DNA of 64,000 bases, from positions 62,427,548-62,491,547 of the forward strand of contig NC_087064.1 of assembly GCF_963678635.1 (NCBI RefSeq), written 5' to 3'. This document shows positions 20,961 through 30,717 of this stretch, in pieces. The translations under genes and the position numbers were made by a program. This stretch comes from Symsagittifera roscoffensis (Eukaryota; Xenacoelomorpha; Acoela; Convolutidae). Within the stretch, counting starts at the first letter, position 1. The number at the start of each line of letters is the position of its first letter. Under the pieces are notes generated by a model. The model saw nothing but the letters and a program-made list of their open reading frames with translations. It was not told the DNA's origin and searched no databases.

Positions 20961-21445
20961 GAAAATGGAGGGAAGCAATCGAGACGGAAATGAACATCAG
21001 ACACATTGAGACTTATTGTAGACCATCAGGAGCACGATATTTGGTGGGTTCAACATTGGCTCCAATGTGCAAGAGCAGATACCCTGTACATTTTGTAGCT
21101 GTGGACGTGAAGAGTACAAGAACGATTGTGGATCAAGCCTTCTCAGTGCCGAAGTGTGTGAGACTGGCGAGAATGTCCGAGAAGTCATACGAGTTGCTGT
21201 GTAAGATGTTCTCAGCAGTTCCAGAGAGAACCAAGGAAGAATTGGAGTCAATACTAGGAAAGAAGTTCATGGGATATGTGAGCGGGATTTTCAGTGACTT
21301 TGAGAGACAGAAACAGAGAGGATCAACTGTCACAGATTACAATGCAGTAGATGAGAATGATGAAGTCCACCGAGTGATGATGGAAGTGGAACCATTACTG
21401 GAAGCTTCGGGGACGTACTTGGAGGAGCATCATGTTGACACATGA
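20961..21445 (+). pseudogene. ORF2 block 6, element 1
   Basis: This continues ORF2 after a frame change (visible from 20990). It encodes IVDQAFSVPKCVRLARMSEKSYELL, in pieces VPKCVRLARMS as in element 2, then ERTKEELESILGKKFMGY and DFERQKQ, and ends near VEPLLEASG (element 2: LEPLLEASG). The frame closes at 21445 and overlaps the final segment by 14 bases through an indel. No family recognised. Confidence 0.6.
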
Positions 21446-22202
21446 CGAGTTTCCTTGCCACTGCTTGCTGCAGACCTGGTGGTATCCCAAGCGTAGTAAT
21501 CTGATGTTGATCTGGGACTCTGGAGAGCTGCTCTCCATGGGTTTACCACATTCATCACAGCCCATAACAATAGTGATAGTGGGAGTTATGATGGCGAAAC
21601 GATGGCTGGAAGCTCATGTGAGAGAAAATAACAGACAGGAGGCACCGACGAGAGAACAGTTGCGGAAGTTAGATTGTCTAAAAGTTTTAGATCTTTTTGA
21701 GACAATGTGCAAAGTTCTAAGCATTCCGATGGAAGTGAAGAAGATATGGGCAAGAAAACGATTGATGCCATGGTTCAGAGCTAACATGACTGCATGGTTG
21801 TACGAATATGCTAAGAAGCATATGTCGAAGCACGGCAGAGTGTACAGTGAATATCAGCTGGACATTGGAGCAGGAGCTTTCAAGCGAGCTCTCGTGACTC
21901 ATCGGAATGCAGTGACCACCGCTGTGAAAAGTTTTTCCAGGGCAAGTGAACGTAGTGGAAAGGAGAAGGCAGAGATGTTAAAGGAAGATTTGGAGAGAAA
22001 CGTGACGTTGTGTCTCCACAACAGCTTCTGCAGGAACAGAGAATCTAACGTGGATCCGCTACCTTGTTGCAAACAGAGGGTAGAAGAGCAGAAGTGTTGG
22101 AGGACGGCTTCCAGCAGCGTCAGGATAGCTAACGACGTGTTACAAGATACGGAGACTGAGAGTGCAGAGTCAGTATCACAGGAGGAAGAAATGGAGCATT
22201 GA
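21432..22202 (+). pseudogene. ORF2 C-terminal segment, element 1
   Basis: This is the last part of ORF2. It opens with THDEFPCHCLLQTWWYP (element 2: THGECPCHCLAQTVWYP), a conserved Cys-His-Cys signature. Next come LLSMGLPHSSQPITIVIVGVM, LDLFETMCKVLSIPMEVKKIW and WFRANMTAWLY, and a helical end with FKRALVTHRNAVT and LCLHNSFCRNRE, each matched in elements 2 and 3. The stop TGA at 22200-22202 corresponds to the end of ORF2 in the other copies, so this C-terminus is natural. Function unknown. Confidence 0.7.
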
Positions 22203-22997
22203 CGAATGACCGAAAAGCAAGATGGAAAAAGAGACAAAAATTAGAAGAATTTAGAAGTTTTAGAACTTCTAAACGACGAAAAAAGAAGAAAACAAAGGAG
22301 TAATGAAGAAAAAGTTAAAACTCAGAAATGTTTTATGTGTGTGAAAAAACTCAAGTGAGAAACCAAGCAACCAAGTTGTAATTGAAAACTGAAACATTTA
22401 GTTGAGTTTTGAAATTGTTGCATTTATAAATTTGCATTTTGATTTTAGTCGAGTGGCTTTTGAGACACTCACTTACTATTTATTTAGGAAGGCTTAAGTG
22501 AAGGAGTATATTTAAATATTCCAGCCTGCATGACTGTTTTTAATCAGCTAGGAGAACTGATCACTTTGTGGTGACATGGAAGGCTTGGGTAATCTCTCGA
22601 AGAGGGAGATTGTTTCATTGTACTTTCTAACCACAGAGTTTCTTAGTTTTAATATTCAGGACAATAACAAGCAAGATTTCCGAAGGGAAGGAGCATTGTA
22701 GGATAATTTTTGCTTGTTGGTTGGCAGGCCAACACTTTTAAATCTAAGAGAAAAAGTTTTAATCGGGACATTGACATTGGAAGTCAGAAAATATGTTTTA
22801 TCTTAAGTCATATCCTCAATGTGCAGATTAATGAAGAATTTGAAGGCTATAGTGATGTAGTATGATGCCATTTATATTATGCTGTGAGTCGATGTGACGT
22901 GGATAAAAGTAGTTTCGTGCATTTTGTAAATTCTGTTCGATGACACTAAATCTATTTTACGAACATTGCGTGATTCAATGAAGACATTGACCGGACT
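22203..22997 (+). other. 3' untranslated region, element 1
   Basis: This is AT-rich sequence between the ORF2 stop and the polypurine tract. I see no open frame, LTR or clear repeat; there are short A-rich stretches just after the stop (GACGAAAAAAGAAGAAAAC). The equivalent interval in element 2 is 52310-52731. Confidence 0.6.
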
Positions 22998-23009
22998 GTC
23001 CGGGGAGTA
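22998..23009 (+). promoter_or_regulatory. 3' polypurine tract, element 1
   Basis: GTCCGGGGAGTA lies directly before the LTR start TGTGACATTCG. The identical 12 bases precede the 3' LTR of element 2 (52732-52743). In LTR retrotransposons the tract at this place primes plus-strand DNA synthesis. Confidence 0.75.
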
Positions 23010-23924
23010 TGTGACATTCGACCAGAATGGACAAAACGCAACCTCTGCAGATTTCGAATTTTTAGCAGCGAGCCTTCCGAGTTAGTGATTTTGAAGGATT
23101 AAGAACGTTATTCGAACGATTGAACAAAACGTGAAGGTTGAAGGATTCGGAAATTGCTAAATTTTAAATATTCGAAGTGATTACGTAACATTTCTGAGAA
23201 ACGTCAGAAACGGCTATTTTGGCAGAAAAGCTGAAAAGCGACAGAATAACGATAGTCGCACTGACGAAAACAACGAAGATTGTGATAGAAAAACAACAGA
23301 GAAAAATAGAAGGACGTTCCGAGTTGCAACTATTGTGTCGCTACAATAGTTGCAAGGCCGTTGCAGGAAACGGTGAAGGGTGGAAGATAGCCTTCCGGAT
23401 TACAAAGAAGTCAAGATCAACGAGCTTGATTCAGTGGATTCAAGAATCCGGAAGGGTTTCGGAACAGAAACTTTTATTCTTTTATATAAAAGTTTAGCTT
23501 CCTGTCATGTCCTGATTTGAATTTAATTAACAACTGGATTCATTTTGATAAGGATGAGAAGCTAGGAGTTGGGGGAAAAGGTTGATCCATCTTCGATGGA
23601 GATGATGATTTTTATCTACTGAACAAAAATAATAATAATTCAATAAGTAGTAGCCCTGTTTTTAGGAGTGACCTCGTGGCCTGGGGATACTGAGACCCAG
23701 CCATGAGCTCACTATTCCTGCATGTAATTAAGTTAATTTGAGTGTTTTGACCAAAGCCGAAAGCAGTAACGTTTTTTGTCGACCCGATGTTGGAAAAGAC
23801 CACCAAAAGTACTGGCTTGGTAGAGACGGTGAAAAGCATTTAAAGCTCTGTTTAGACGTTAGCCAGTCGTCTTAGGACTTAGTTTTATTTTCCGTCGATA
23901 TGTATCTTCCGGGCGAATGTTACA
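23010..23924 (+). repeat. 3' LTR of element 1, 915 bp
   Basis: It begins TGTGACATTCG after the polypurine tract and ends GGCGAATGTTACA, giving TGT...ACA termini. It contains a TATA-like TTTTATATAAAAG (about 23480-23492). A hairpin TCCATC-TTC-GATGGA (23586-23600) is followed by an A-rich stretch with AATAAT/AATAAG, the likely transcript end region. Most of it does not match the LTRs of element 2, but the hairpin, the poly(A) region, a CCCTGTTTT block and the 3' terminus do, so they are divergent LTRs of one family. Confidence 0.75.
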
Positions 23925-24333
23925 CTAAAAAATAAGAACGTCCCCATACCTAGGCCTCAAAATACCTAAAACACGCGAACGCCGTTAAAAACAGGGTCGG
24001 AACAATCCGTATAGTTACTTTTTATTAGACAGTGGAACTTTGATCCAATTCAGATGGATCAACTAAAACTCTCCTTACCTCAACATAACAATATAAAACA
24101 CACTCAAGAAAATTAAATTGGGTACTCACATACCGGCACACTCTAGAATTTGAGTAACTAAATTAACAATAACCCTAGAATAACTGGGGTATTAAGTTTG
24201 ACTCGAGGAGTTTCAAATGAATAAGTTTCAGTTTGAGAAATGAGTTTTGGGGCTGGACCATTGGGAGACTTCGGTTGTCCACCTTTCCACCGAAGGTTCA
24301 CTCTGTCCCAATACTGATTCGCTTTCTTCTCTA
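23925..24333 (-). repeat. Inverted LTR fragment, left part of the LTR of element 3
   Basis: Read on the minus strand this matches the element 2 type LTR from about LTR position 305 to about position 700, with moderate divergence. It contains the inverted hairpin region (24037-24062) and the AACGGCGTTCGCGTGTTTTAGG stretch. It begins exactly at the end of the element 1 LTR and ends exactly at the start of the element 2 LTR. The remaining LTR start lies at 53638-53913 in the same orientation, so the two halves were probably one LTR split by insertion of element 2. Confidence 0.7.
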
Positions 24334-25226
24334 TGTGCCAGTCGGTCATATTTGCAAGTTTGACCTTGAGCAGTACGAACCACGTAATTTTGGGAGGAAA
24401 TTTAATTTTTCGAAATTTCGAATTGAGCCGGTAATGCTCAACTTTCTCGCGAGAACTGAAAATCTCAGAAATAGAAGATCAGAACATCCGATTTACAATC
24501 GCGGGAAAGTACTTGAATAAAACAGCGGGAAATTGCTATTCGCAATTTCCAGATATAAATCAAGCGCGAGTAGAGCCGTCCTATCCAGAAATAGGAGAAG
24601 CAGTGATTACAACAGAAGAGTGTATTTATTCGAGTTGAACCAGAGTGAACCATCAGTGGAAAGGTGGACAGCTGGGGTGTCCCAATGGTTCAGACAAAAA
24701 GTTCAATTCTAGAATCAAAATTTATTTCCCTTGCTGAACTTGATTAGTATGAAACTTCTCAAGTTATTATACTTAATTCTCAAGTTGCTCACTAATTTAG
24801 TTACCTCTAATTCTCGAGTGTGCCGACATGTGAGTTCTCAATTTAGTTTTCTTGAGTGTGTTTTATGGTTGTTATGTTGAGGTAAGGAGAGTTTTAGGTT
24901 GATCCATCTGAAATGGATCAAAGTTCCACTGTCTAATAAAAAGTAACTGTGCGGATTGTTCCGACCCTGTTTTCAACGGCGTTCGTGTATTTTGGGTGTT
25001 TTGAGACCTAAGTATGGGGACGTCCTTATTTTCTAGAGTGGGGGTATTTTGGTGGTGGCCTTTAAGCTGTAACGGGTTTTTAGTCTCATGTCGCAAGCAA
25101 ACCGAACTGGCTCCGACCGTTCGAGGTAGAAAAACACAAGAGATAGTGTCCCTGACTCTTGAGCCAATGATTATAGGGCCTGTTTTTCTTTAACCTCATA
25201 TGTGACCAAAGTAGGCGACTGTTACA
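24334..25226 (+). repeat. 5' LTR of element 2, 893 bp
   Basis: It starts TGTGCCAGTCGG and ends GGCGACTGTTACA. It aligns along its whole length with 52744-53637 with about 40 differences. A hairpin TTGATCCAT-CTGAA-ATGGATCAA (24899-24921) sits 13 bases before AATAAA (24935-24940), which should mark the poly(A) signal and R region. Short ORFs inside it are not genes. Confidence 0.88.
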
Positions 25227-25237
25227 TAGAGTTTTTA

Positions 25238-25252
25238 TGGCGCTCCTGGGTG
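25238..25252 (+). promoter_or_regulatory. Candidate tRNA primer binding site, element 2
   Basis: TGGCGCTCCTGGGTG starts with the TGG expected for pairing to a tRNA CCA end and lies 11 bases after the 5' LTR. A related copy has TTTTATGGTGCTCCGGGGTGGA at 59989-60010, so TTTTATGG-GCTCC-GGGTG is conserved where neighbours are not. I could not assign a tRNA. Confidence 0.4.
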
Positions 25253-25705
25253 TTTTTACGACATCATGACTACGGATTCGAACCCACTTGACGCAAATCC
25301 GGGCTACATGCCTATTCTAGAGTACCGGTGGTACGGTTCAGCGGGAACGTGTAAACCTTCCGGTTGTACCGTGATATCTTTTTAGGAAAACTCGAGAAAA
25401 CTTCTTGGTACGCTCTCCGAACAAGGCTTAGCTAACCGAATAAGGGGGGTTAACTAGAGGGACGATAAAACGAGCAAAAGACAAAAAGCGAAACAAAAAA
25501 CAAAAAAAGAACAGAAAAAGGAACGAAAACTATAAAACAAAAAATGACAGTGACTTTGACATCAAATTAGTTGGATCAAACCTTTATATTAATTAAATAG
25601 TATACCCATACTGTTTTTTATAAGACCGATCGTTTCGATCATTTCAGCAATCTGAAAAGGTGCCCGAGTGTGGGGCGTTGTGAAGGGTTTTCAGATAGGT
25701 TGCAA

Positions 25706-25843
25706 CTTAGCTGGACCATTAGGAGACTTGACTGGAACAGAGGACCAGTCGAGTGGGAAAATGGTTCACAGGGACTTAGCTGGACCATTAGGAGACTTGA
25801 CTGGAACAGGTGACCAGCCAAGTGGGAAAGTGGTGCTGGTGAT
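25706..25843 (+). repeat. Two-copy 69-bp tandem repeat
   Basis: CTTAGCTGGACCATTAGGAG begins at 25706 and again at 25775. The second copy differs at several bases and fades after the AAGTGGGAAAGTGG stretch. Confidence 0.85.
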
Positions 25844-26689
25844 CAGGTGCAGGACAAGTCAAGGAAACAACCCGCACGGAATCAGAGCAACAAGAGAGGG
25901 CGGGGGTGTTCTCAAGTTGGTCAAACGGGTATCGTTAAAATCCACATTACATTATAGGAGATAAGCGGATAAGCAGAACCCCACTGTTTTGAGGAACGTT
26001 TTTACTCAAGCAGGCCTGGAAACAGGTTCTACGGTTTTCTCTTGAGAGGTTTAGAACCCGGCGCTTAAAGTAATTTTCGGCTTAAGAGGGAGACTAAAGA
26101 GGGGGGAGGTTAGAAGGGGGGCTGGTTAGGTTAGAGGTTGGTGGTTGTAAAGTGTAAAAAGGGGGGACACATTAGAGTAACTAATTGATCGGCATCGTCG
26201 ATTTAGTTACATTAGATACTTACACGCGTTGGTTATAAGAAGCGGATATCCAAATTTAACATCGAGTTAAGGTAGGTACCCTGGTCGGATCGGGAGGGGG
26301 GAACGGACATAGACAGTTTTTGTTATACCCCACGATGAGATCGCTAGCAGGGGGAAGAGAACGCGTGGCAATCAGGTACCAGACATTTTTTGTTGTTGTT
26401 CAGATAAAGGGTTGACACAGGTCACCTTTGAATTTTAGGTGGGTTTATTTCTTTGCTTTTACCGAGATATTTTTTCTTTTTTCTCTGTTCAGATGTTGAC
26501 AATTTTGATAAATAGGTTTTAGTTGGTTTTGGATAAACAATTGATCACAAGACACCTATAACAAGTTGGGTTTCAACTTGCATCAAAATATTTAAAAAAT
26601 TAAAAACAAGGGGGTTGGTAATTCTAACTTTTGGCCAGTAAGATTGGGTTTTTTGGGAACTTTTTTTACTAGAGCTCAAGTGGTGGTAC

Positions 26690-27678
26690 AAGGCAGTCTT
26701 GGGACAGGAAGTCTTGGGACAGGCAGTCTTGGGACAGGCAGTCTTGGGAAAGGCAGTCTTGGGACAGGCAGTCTTGGGACAGGCAGTCTTGGGACAGGCA
26801 GTCTTGGGATAGGCAGTCTTGGGACAGGCAGTCTTGGGAGAGGCAGTCTTGGGAGAGGCAGTCTTGGGAGAGGCAGTCTTGGGACAGGCAGTCTTGGGAC
26901 AGGCAGTCTTGGGACAGGCAGTCTTGGGACAGGCAGTCTTGGGACAGGCAGTCTTGGGACAGGCAGTCTTGGGACAGGCAGTCTTGGGGCAGGCAGTCTT
27001 GGGACAGGCAGTCTTGGGACAGGCAGTCTTGGGACAGGCAGTCTTGGGACAGGCAGTCTTGGGACAGTCAGTCTTGGGACAGGCAGTCTTGGGACAGGCA
27101 GTCTTGGGACAGGCAGTCTTGGGACAGGCAGTCTTGGGACAGGCAGTCTTGGGACAGGCAGTCTTGGGACAGGCAGTCTTGGGACAGGCAGTCTTGGGAC
27201 AGGCAGTCTTGGTACAGGCAGTTATCGGACAGGCAGTCTTGGGACAGTCTTGGGACAGGCAGTCTTGGGACAGGCAGTCTTGGGACAGGCAGTCTTGGGA
27301 CAGGCAGTCTTGGGACAGGCAGTCTTGGGACAGGCATTCTTGGGACAGGCAGTCTTGGGACAGGCAGTCTTGGGACAGGCAGTCTTGGGACAGGCAGTCT
27401 TGGGACAGGCAGTCTTGGGACAGGCAGTCTTGGGACAGGCAGTCTTGGGACAGGCAGTCTTGGGACAGGCAGTCTTGGGACAGGCAGTCTTCGGACAGGC
27501 AGTCTTGGGACAGGCAGTCTTGGGAGAGGCAGTCTTGGGACAGGCAGTCTTGGGACAGGCAGTCTTGGGACAGGTATTCTTGGGACAGGCAGTCTTGGGA
27601 TAGGCAGTCTTGGGACAGGCAGTCTTGGGACAGGCAGTCTTGGGACAGGCAGTCTTGGGACAGGGCAGTCTTGGGACA
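26690..27678 (+). repeat. 15-bp minisatellite in the leader of element 2
   Basis: About 65 copies of CAGTCTTGGGACAGG are nearly uniform. Rare variants include GGGAAAGG, GGGAGAGG (three in a row near 26835-26880) and CATTCTT. One 11-base unit at about 27236 shifts the phase. The unit has no stop codon in any frame on either strand, which explains the long low-complexity open frames here. Confidence 0.97.
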
Positions 27679-27860
27679 GTACCTAAGGGTCTTGGGACAG
27701 TACCGGGAGGTCTTGGGACAGTACATAGAAATGTTGGGACAGTACCGGCAGGTCTTGGGACAGTACATAGAAGAGTTGGGACAGTACCGGGAGGTCTTGG
27801 GACGGTACAAAAAAGTGGTGTGACGGTACTAAAGGGTCTTAAGACAGGTCGAAATAACTA
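27679..27860 (+). repeat. Degenerate edge of the minisatellite
   Basis: Longer units that alternate GGTCTTGGGACAGTACCGGG and GTTGGGACAGTACATAGAA (about 30 bases each) decay into unique sequence. The gradient suggests that the uniform 15-bp array expanded from one side of an older repeat. Confidence 0.8.
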
Positions 27861-28065
27861 AATCAAAGCGATAGGACTAGTCGGGACGTTAAATTGCGAT
27901 AGATCCGATTTTGTTCGGATCAGGAATTAATAAAATTTTTATAAATCGTAAAACGGAATAGGAACGTTGTTTTTTATTATTATATTTATTATCAGAAATT
28001 TTATCCTTAGAATAGAATTTTGTAAATAAAAATATTGTAAATAGAAATAATTGTAAATAAAAATC

Positions 28066-28995
28066 ATGAGACGTAGCAGGGTACCGATAGCTGAAAAAAG
28101 AGCTACGGAGTCAAAGACAAAACATAACTCGTCGCAACGAAAAGTGACAACGGTTGGCCCAAGAATAACAAGGAAGAAATTTTCAGTGAGCATGGTCAAC
28201 ACAAGAAGTTCAAAAGAGAACAAGACAAAAGAGGGCGCTGAGGTGAAACAAACGGAACCCGCCATTGAGATTGACCTAGAAACACCAAACCAGAGTGTTG
28301 ATGAGGTGGAGAAGAAGACAACGGAGTCGACACCGATGCCGAATGCAGAGGAACAAAATCAAGAGTCGATGGAATTCTCACCGATAGACACTGTGGAGGA
28401 CACGACTGGCAGCACGCTAGAAACAGTAAAGGATGAGTCTCAAGCAAAAAGAATGTCAATCACAGAGAGGATAGCGATGATGATTGGAATGAAGTCGAGA
28501 GACGTAGTGGCGGAAGAACCGAATGTCGAGAAAGGCAAAACATTTGGAACAGTTTCCATGATAACAACAGAGGCCAACCAAGACGATGACCAGGTTAAAC
28601 AGGGGGCAGTAGCCAGCAATAGGGCAACAGCTGACCATGGAACAACAACTCCTCTTGAACTGGGCGATTTGATGGCGAAGCTAGATCAGATCGAAGAGGA
28701 ACTAAAGCACAGCGAGGAGGATAGAGAGGTGATAAAGAAAGAATTAAGATACAACAAACACAATTACCTGGACAACTATTTCAATCTGGCGAGGGCGACA
28801 GAGGAAAAGCTTCAGCAGATGTCAGACAAGGTAGAGGCCACTGACGGAGAGCGAGATAAGAACATCAAAAAAGACATGCAAGAAATGAAGCAACGGTATG
28901 ACGCTGTGAACAGCCAGTTGGGGAGTCTGGAAACGAGATTGGACACAATGAGAAGGGACCAGGCTGGAATTCATGTGCCATACAGGCAAAACTAG
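28066..28995 (+). pseudogene. gag: gag N-terminal part with coiled coil, element 2
   Basis: ATG 28066 aligns with the gag start of element 1. It encodes a basic start, an acidic disordered part, MSITERIAMMIGMKSRDV, and from residue about 200 a charged coiled coil (IEEELKHSEEDREVIKKEL, then KVEATDGERDKNIKKDMQEM). The frame ends at TAG 28993-28995 just after the coiled coil; element 1 reads on into a Gly/Arg linker. It would be the particle-forming protein's N-terminal domain. Confidence 0.8.
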
Positions 28996-30375
28996 ATGCC
29001 ATCTTGAGAAACTCTACATCACAAGACAGGCCGGCAACGGATCGAACGCAAGGTAACAGAGTTGATTTCGTGGAACCACAACGGAACAAATGGGAGTCAA
29101 CACCGTTACCATTACCCCGGGATGAGGCGAGCAAAGCACCGGGGGGGGGGGGGCAAGACAATCATGAAAAGTGGAACCGCAAATACGACAAGTGGCCCAG
29201 GTGATTCCACGACCTACAATAACGTGGGACCGGACGCCATGACATGGGCAAGCACCTGGGAGATGATGAACAGGACACTCGAAGCCTTCGCCACGAGGAA
29301 CACTGACTCGAGCGAAAGGGGAGGTGGCAAATCCATGAAAATTTTCAAAAAGCCGAAAGATTTCAAAGATGATTCAAACGGATGCATTGATACTTGGGTG
29401 GAAATCATGAAATTACATTTGAAACAAGACAACTTGAACGACGAGAGACAAGCCTGCACAGCGATACTCAGCAACTTAGAAGGCACGGCGTTAAAATGCG
29501 TAGTTGCAAAGAAGGAAGAGGAGCGTGACACTGCGGACAAAATCTTCGAGATATGGTTGAATCGATTCAGGTCAAGCATGAAGGGTCACCAAGCGATGAT
29601 GCGATTTGAAAAGAGAAGGCAGAGGGACGACGAGTCAATAGATCGGTTCCTAGATGATCTCGAGAGCTTGAGAAGAAGGAGTGACCCAGAGGAGTCGACA
29701 AACAGAAGAAACTTTAGCATTGCCTCGAAGTTCATTGATGGGGTGAAAAGTGACGACTTGAGAACAATGTTAGCAACGTACTATACACTGTCGAAAGATA
29801 GCGCACCGACTCCAGAAGAGATGAGACAGAAGTCAAGAGAGTACATGCTAATGAAACCCAAGAAATACTCATATTCGGATAACAGGAATATGCAAGGGGG
29901 GAGTCAACCACAAAGGTCGTCATGGTATAAGCCTAGAGATGACTTGGACAAACGTAGATCATGCGCAAACTGCGGGTCAGCTAATCATCACGTGGCGGAT
30001 TGCACTACATACAAACAGGGCATGAAGAGTCTGGGATATGCACCCGATGAGGAAGATATAAGCCAGATGGAAGAACACGAGTTCTATAGTGGCTTGATCA
30101 TCAAAATAGGTGCAAGATGTTTCTTCTGTAATCAAGAGGGGCACTTCAGAATGGACTGTCCTTTGTTTTGGGAGGCAGTCAAGAACCAGAGTCACGCCAA
30201 GCATAAGTTGGCTTTAGCGGCGGTGCAGAAACAGAGAAACAGAGAAACTGAATTTAAAACAAAAAAATTCGGAAGCACCGAGTGCGGAACTGCCAACGAA
30301 GACGGTGAAAGCTGTAACGCAAGCCAACAGTGCAATAGAGGTCACGGCCAGAAATGCACTAGAGATGAATTATGA
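28996..30375 (+). pseudogene. gag: gag capsid and zinc knuckles, element 2
   Basis: A linker first reads in a neighbouring frame (about 29000-29140, RVDFVEPQRNKWE, matching element 1 RVNFNEHQKRKTY). At the G13 run (29141-29153) it returns to the frame open from 29062. Then come the capsid-like domain (ETFLRWLSR in element 1; here LEAFATRN, DSNGCIDTWVEIMKLHLK, KSDDLRTMLATYYT) and two knuckles, CANCGSANHHVADC and CFFCNQEGHFRMDC, both C-X2-C-X4-H-X4-C. Homology leaves this frame near 30270-30300 through an indel. Confidence 0.82.
29141..29153 (+). repeat. G13 homopolymer at a gag frame change
   Basis: Thirteen consecutive G residues lie exactly where the gag homology changes frame in element 2. 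It is a likely replication or sequencing slippage site, so this frameshift may not be real. Confidence 0.9.
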
Positions 30376-30717
30376 GAAAGCGGCGGCAGAGGCTATTAAC
30401 AAAGTGAAACCGGACCTAGCGTCGAAGGAAATAGAGCAAAGATTGAAACAGGAGATCGAAAAGCAGAAGTTAAACGAGACGTTAGGTTGGTCGGTGCCAG
30501 TGCCAGTGCCAGAAGCCGTAGCATGGTCGACAAAGAGTGGAAATTGCAACACTCTGAAAATGGTCACGGGAAAGTCATTCGGCATAACAAAGATCGGGGC
30601 CAGGATAATGTCAGAAATCACTGTGGGCGGCCATGAAGTAACGAGGAACTTGAGCGAACCCAGCGACCAGACAATAATGCACATTGATGTGTACGCCCAC
30701 AGACGACTTCTAGAGCC
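30305..30717 (+). pseudogene. gag-protease linker, element 2
   Basis: A charged helix (DLASKEIEQRLKQEIEKQK) and the conserved LKMVTGKSFGITKIGARIM and VTRNLSEPSDQTIMHID stretches match element 1 at about 3040-3180. The frame ends after a small deletion (YAHRRLLEP then stop TGA 30719-30721), where element 1 has YADYLRQVEPRTESRAVRAL. It is an internal part of the polyprotein and not an independent gene. Confidence 0.7.

Larger units (their letters stand above)
1..23924 (+). mobile_element. Element 1: giant Ty3/gypsy-type LTR retrotransposon, 5' end outside window
   Basis: This is one retrotransposon copy reading left to right: gag, protease, RT, RNase H, integrase, macro-like domain, the large second reading frame ORF2, 3' UTR, polypurine tract and 3' LTR. 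The 5' LTR and primer binding site must lie left of position 1, because gag begins at 59 and no LTR is visible before it. The copy is dead: it has many frameshifts and stops, and an Asp-to-His change in the RT active site. Removing its duplicated segments (two extra 712-bp units and one extra 1995-bp unit) leaves about 20.5 kb visible here. Its 3' LTR ends exactly where an inverted LTR fragment of element 3 begins (23924/23925), which suggests insertion into that older LTR. Confidence 0.9.
25253..28065 (+). other. Untranslated leader of element 2
   Basis: This is 2.8 kb between the primer site and gag without a supported gene. It holds an A-rich tract near 25470-25550, a two-copy 69-bp repeat (25706-25843), G-rich runs near 26095-26170, the 15-bp minisatellite (26690-27678) and its degenerate edge (27679-27860), then a very AT-rich stretch up to the gag ATG. 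Long open frames across the minisatellite exist on both strands only because the 15-bp unit lacks stops. Confidence 0.65.

Noticed and set aside
9867-22202. ORF2 as a retroviral envelope protein
   Set aside because: Its position matches env, but I see no signal peptide, clear transmembrane anchor, furin site or fusion peptide; the SGNH domain and charged coiled coils argue against a glycoprotein.
23219-23497. 92-codon open frame inside the element 1 LTR
   Set aside because: It lies wholly within the LTR, lacks a convincing ATG, and has no counterpart in other LTRs.
25270-25310. tRNA-like GGATTCGAACCC sequence after the primer site
   Set aside because: It resembles a T-loop on the minus strand, but the stem does not pair and no D or anticodon arm is present.
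25668-25964. Open frames across the 69-bp repeat
   Set aside because: Two repeat units without stops produce them; both strands are open over part of the stretch and nothing is conserved.
26690-27678. CRISPR array
   Set aside because: Units are 15 bp, directly adjacent and without spacers; the DNA is eukaryotic. It is a minisatellite.
26545-27861. Long open frames (up to 421 residues) on both strands through 26545-27861, such as a CLSQD repeat protein on the minus strand and GSLGT or SWDRQ repeats on the plus strand
   Set aside because: They exist only because the 15-bp minisatellite unit has no stop codon in any frame; there is no start context, domain or conservation to support a protein.
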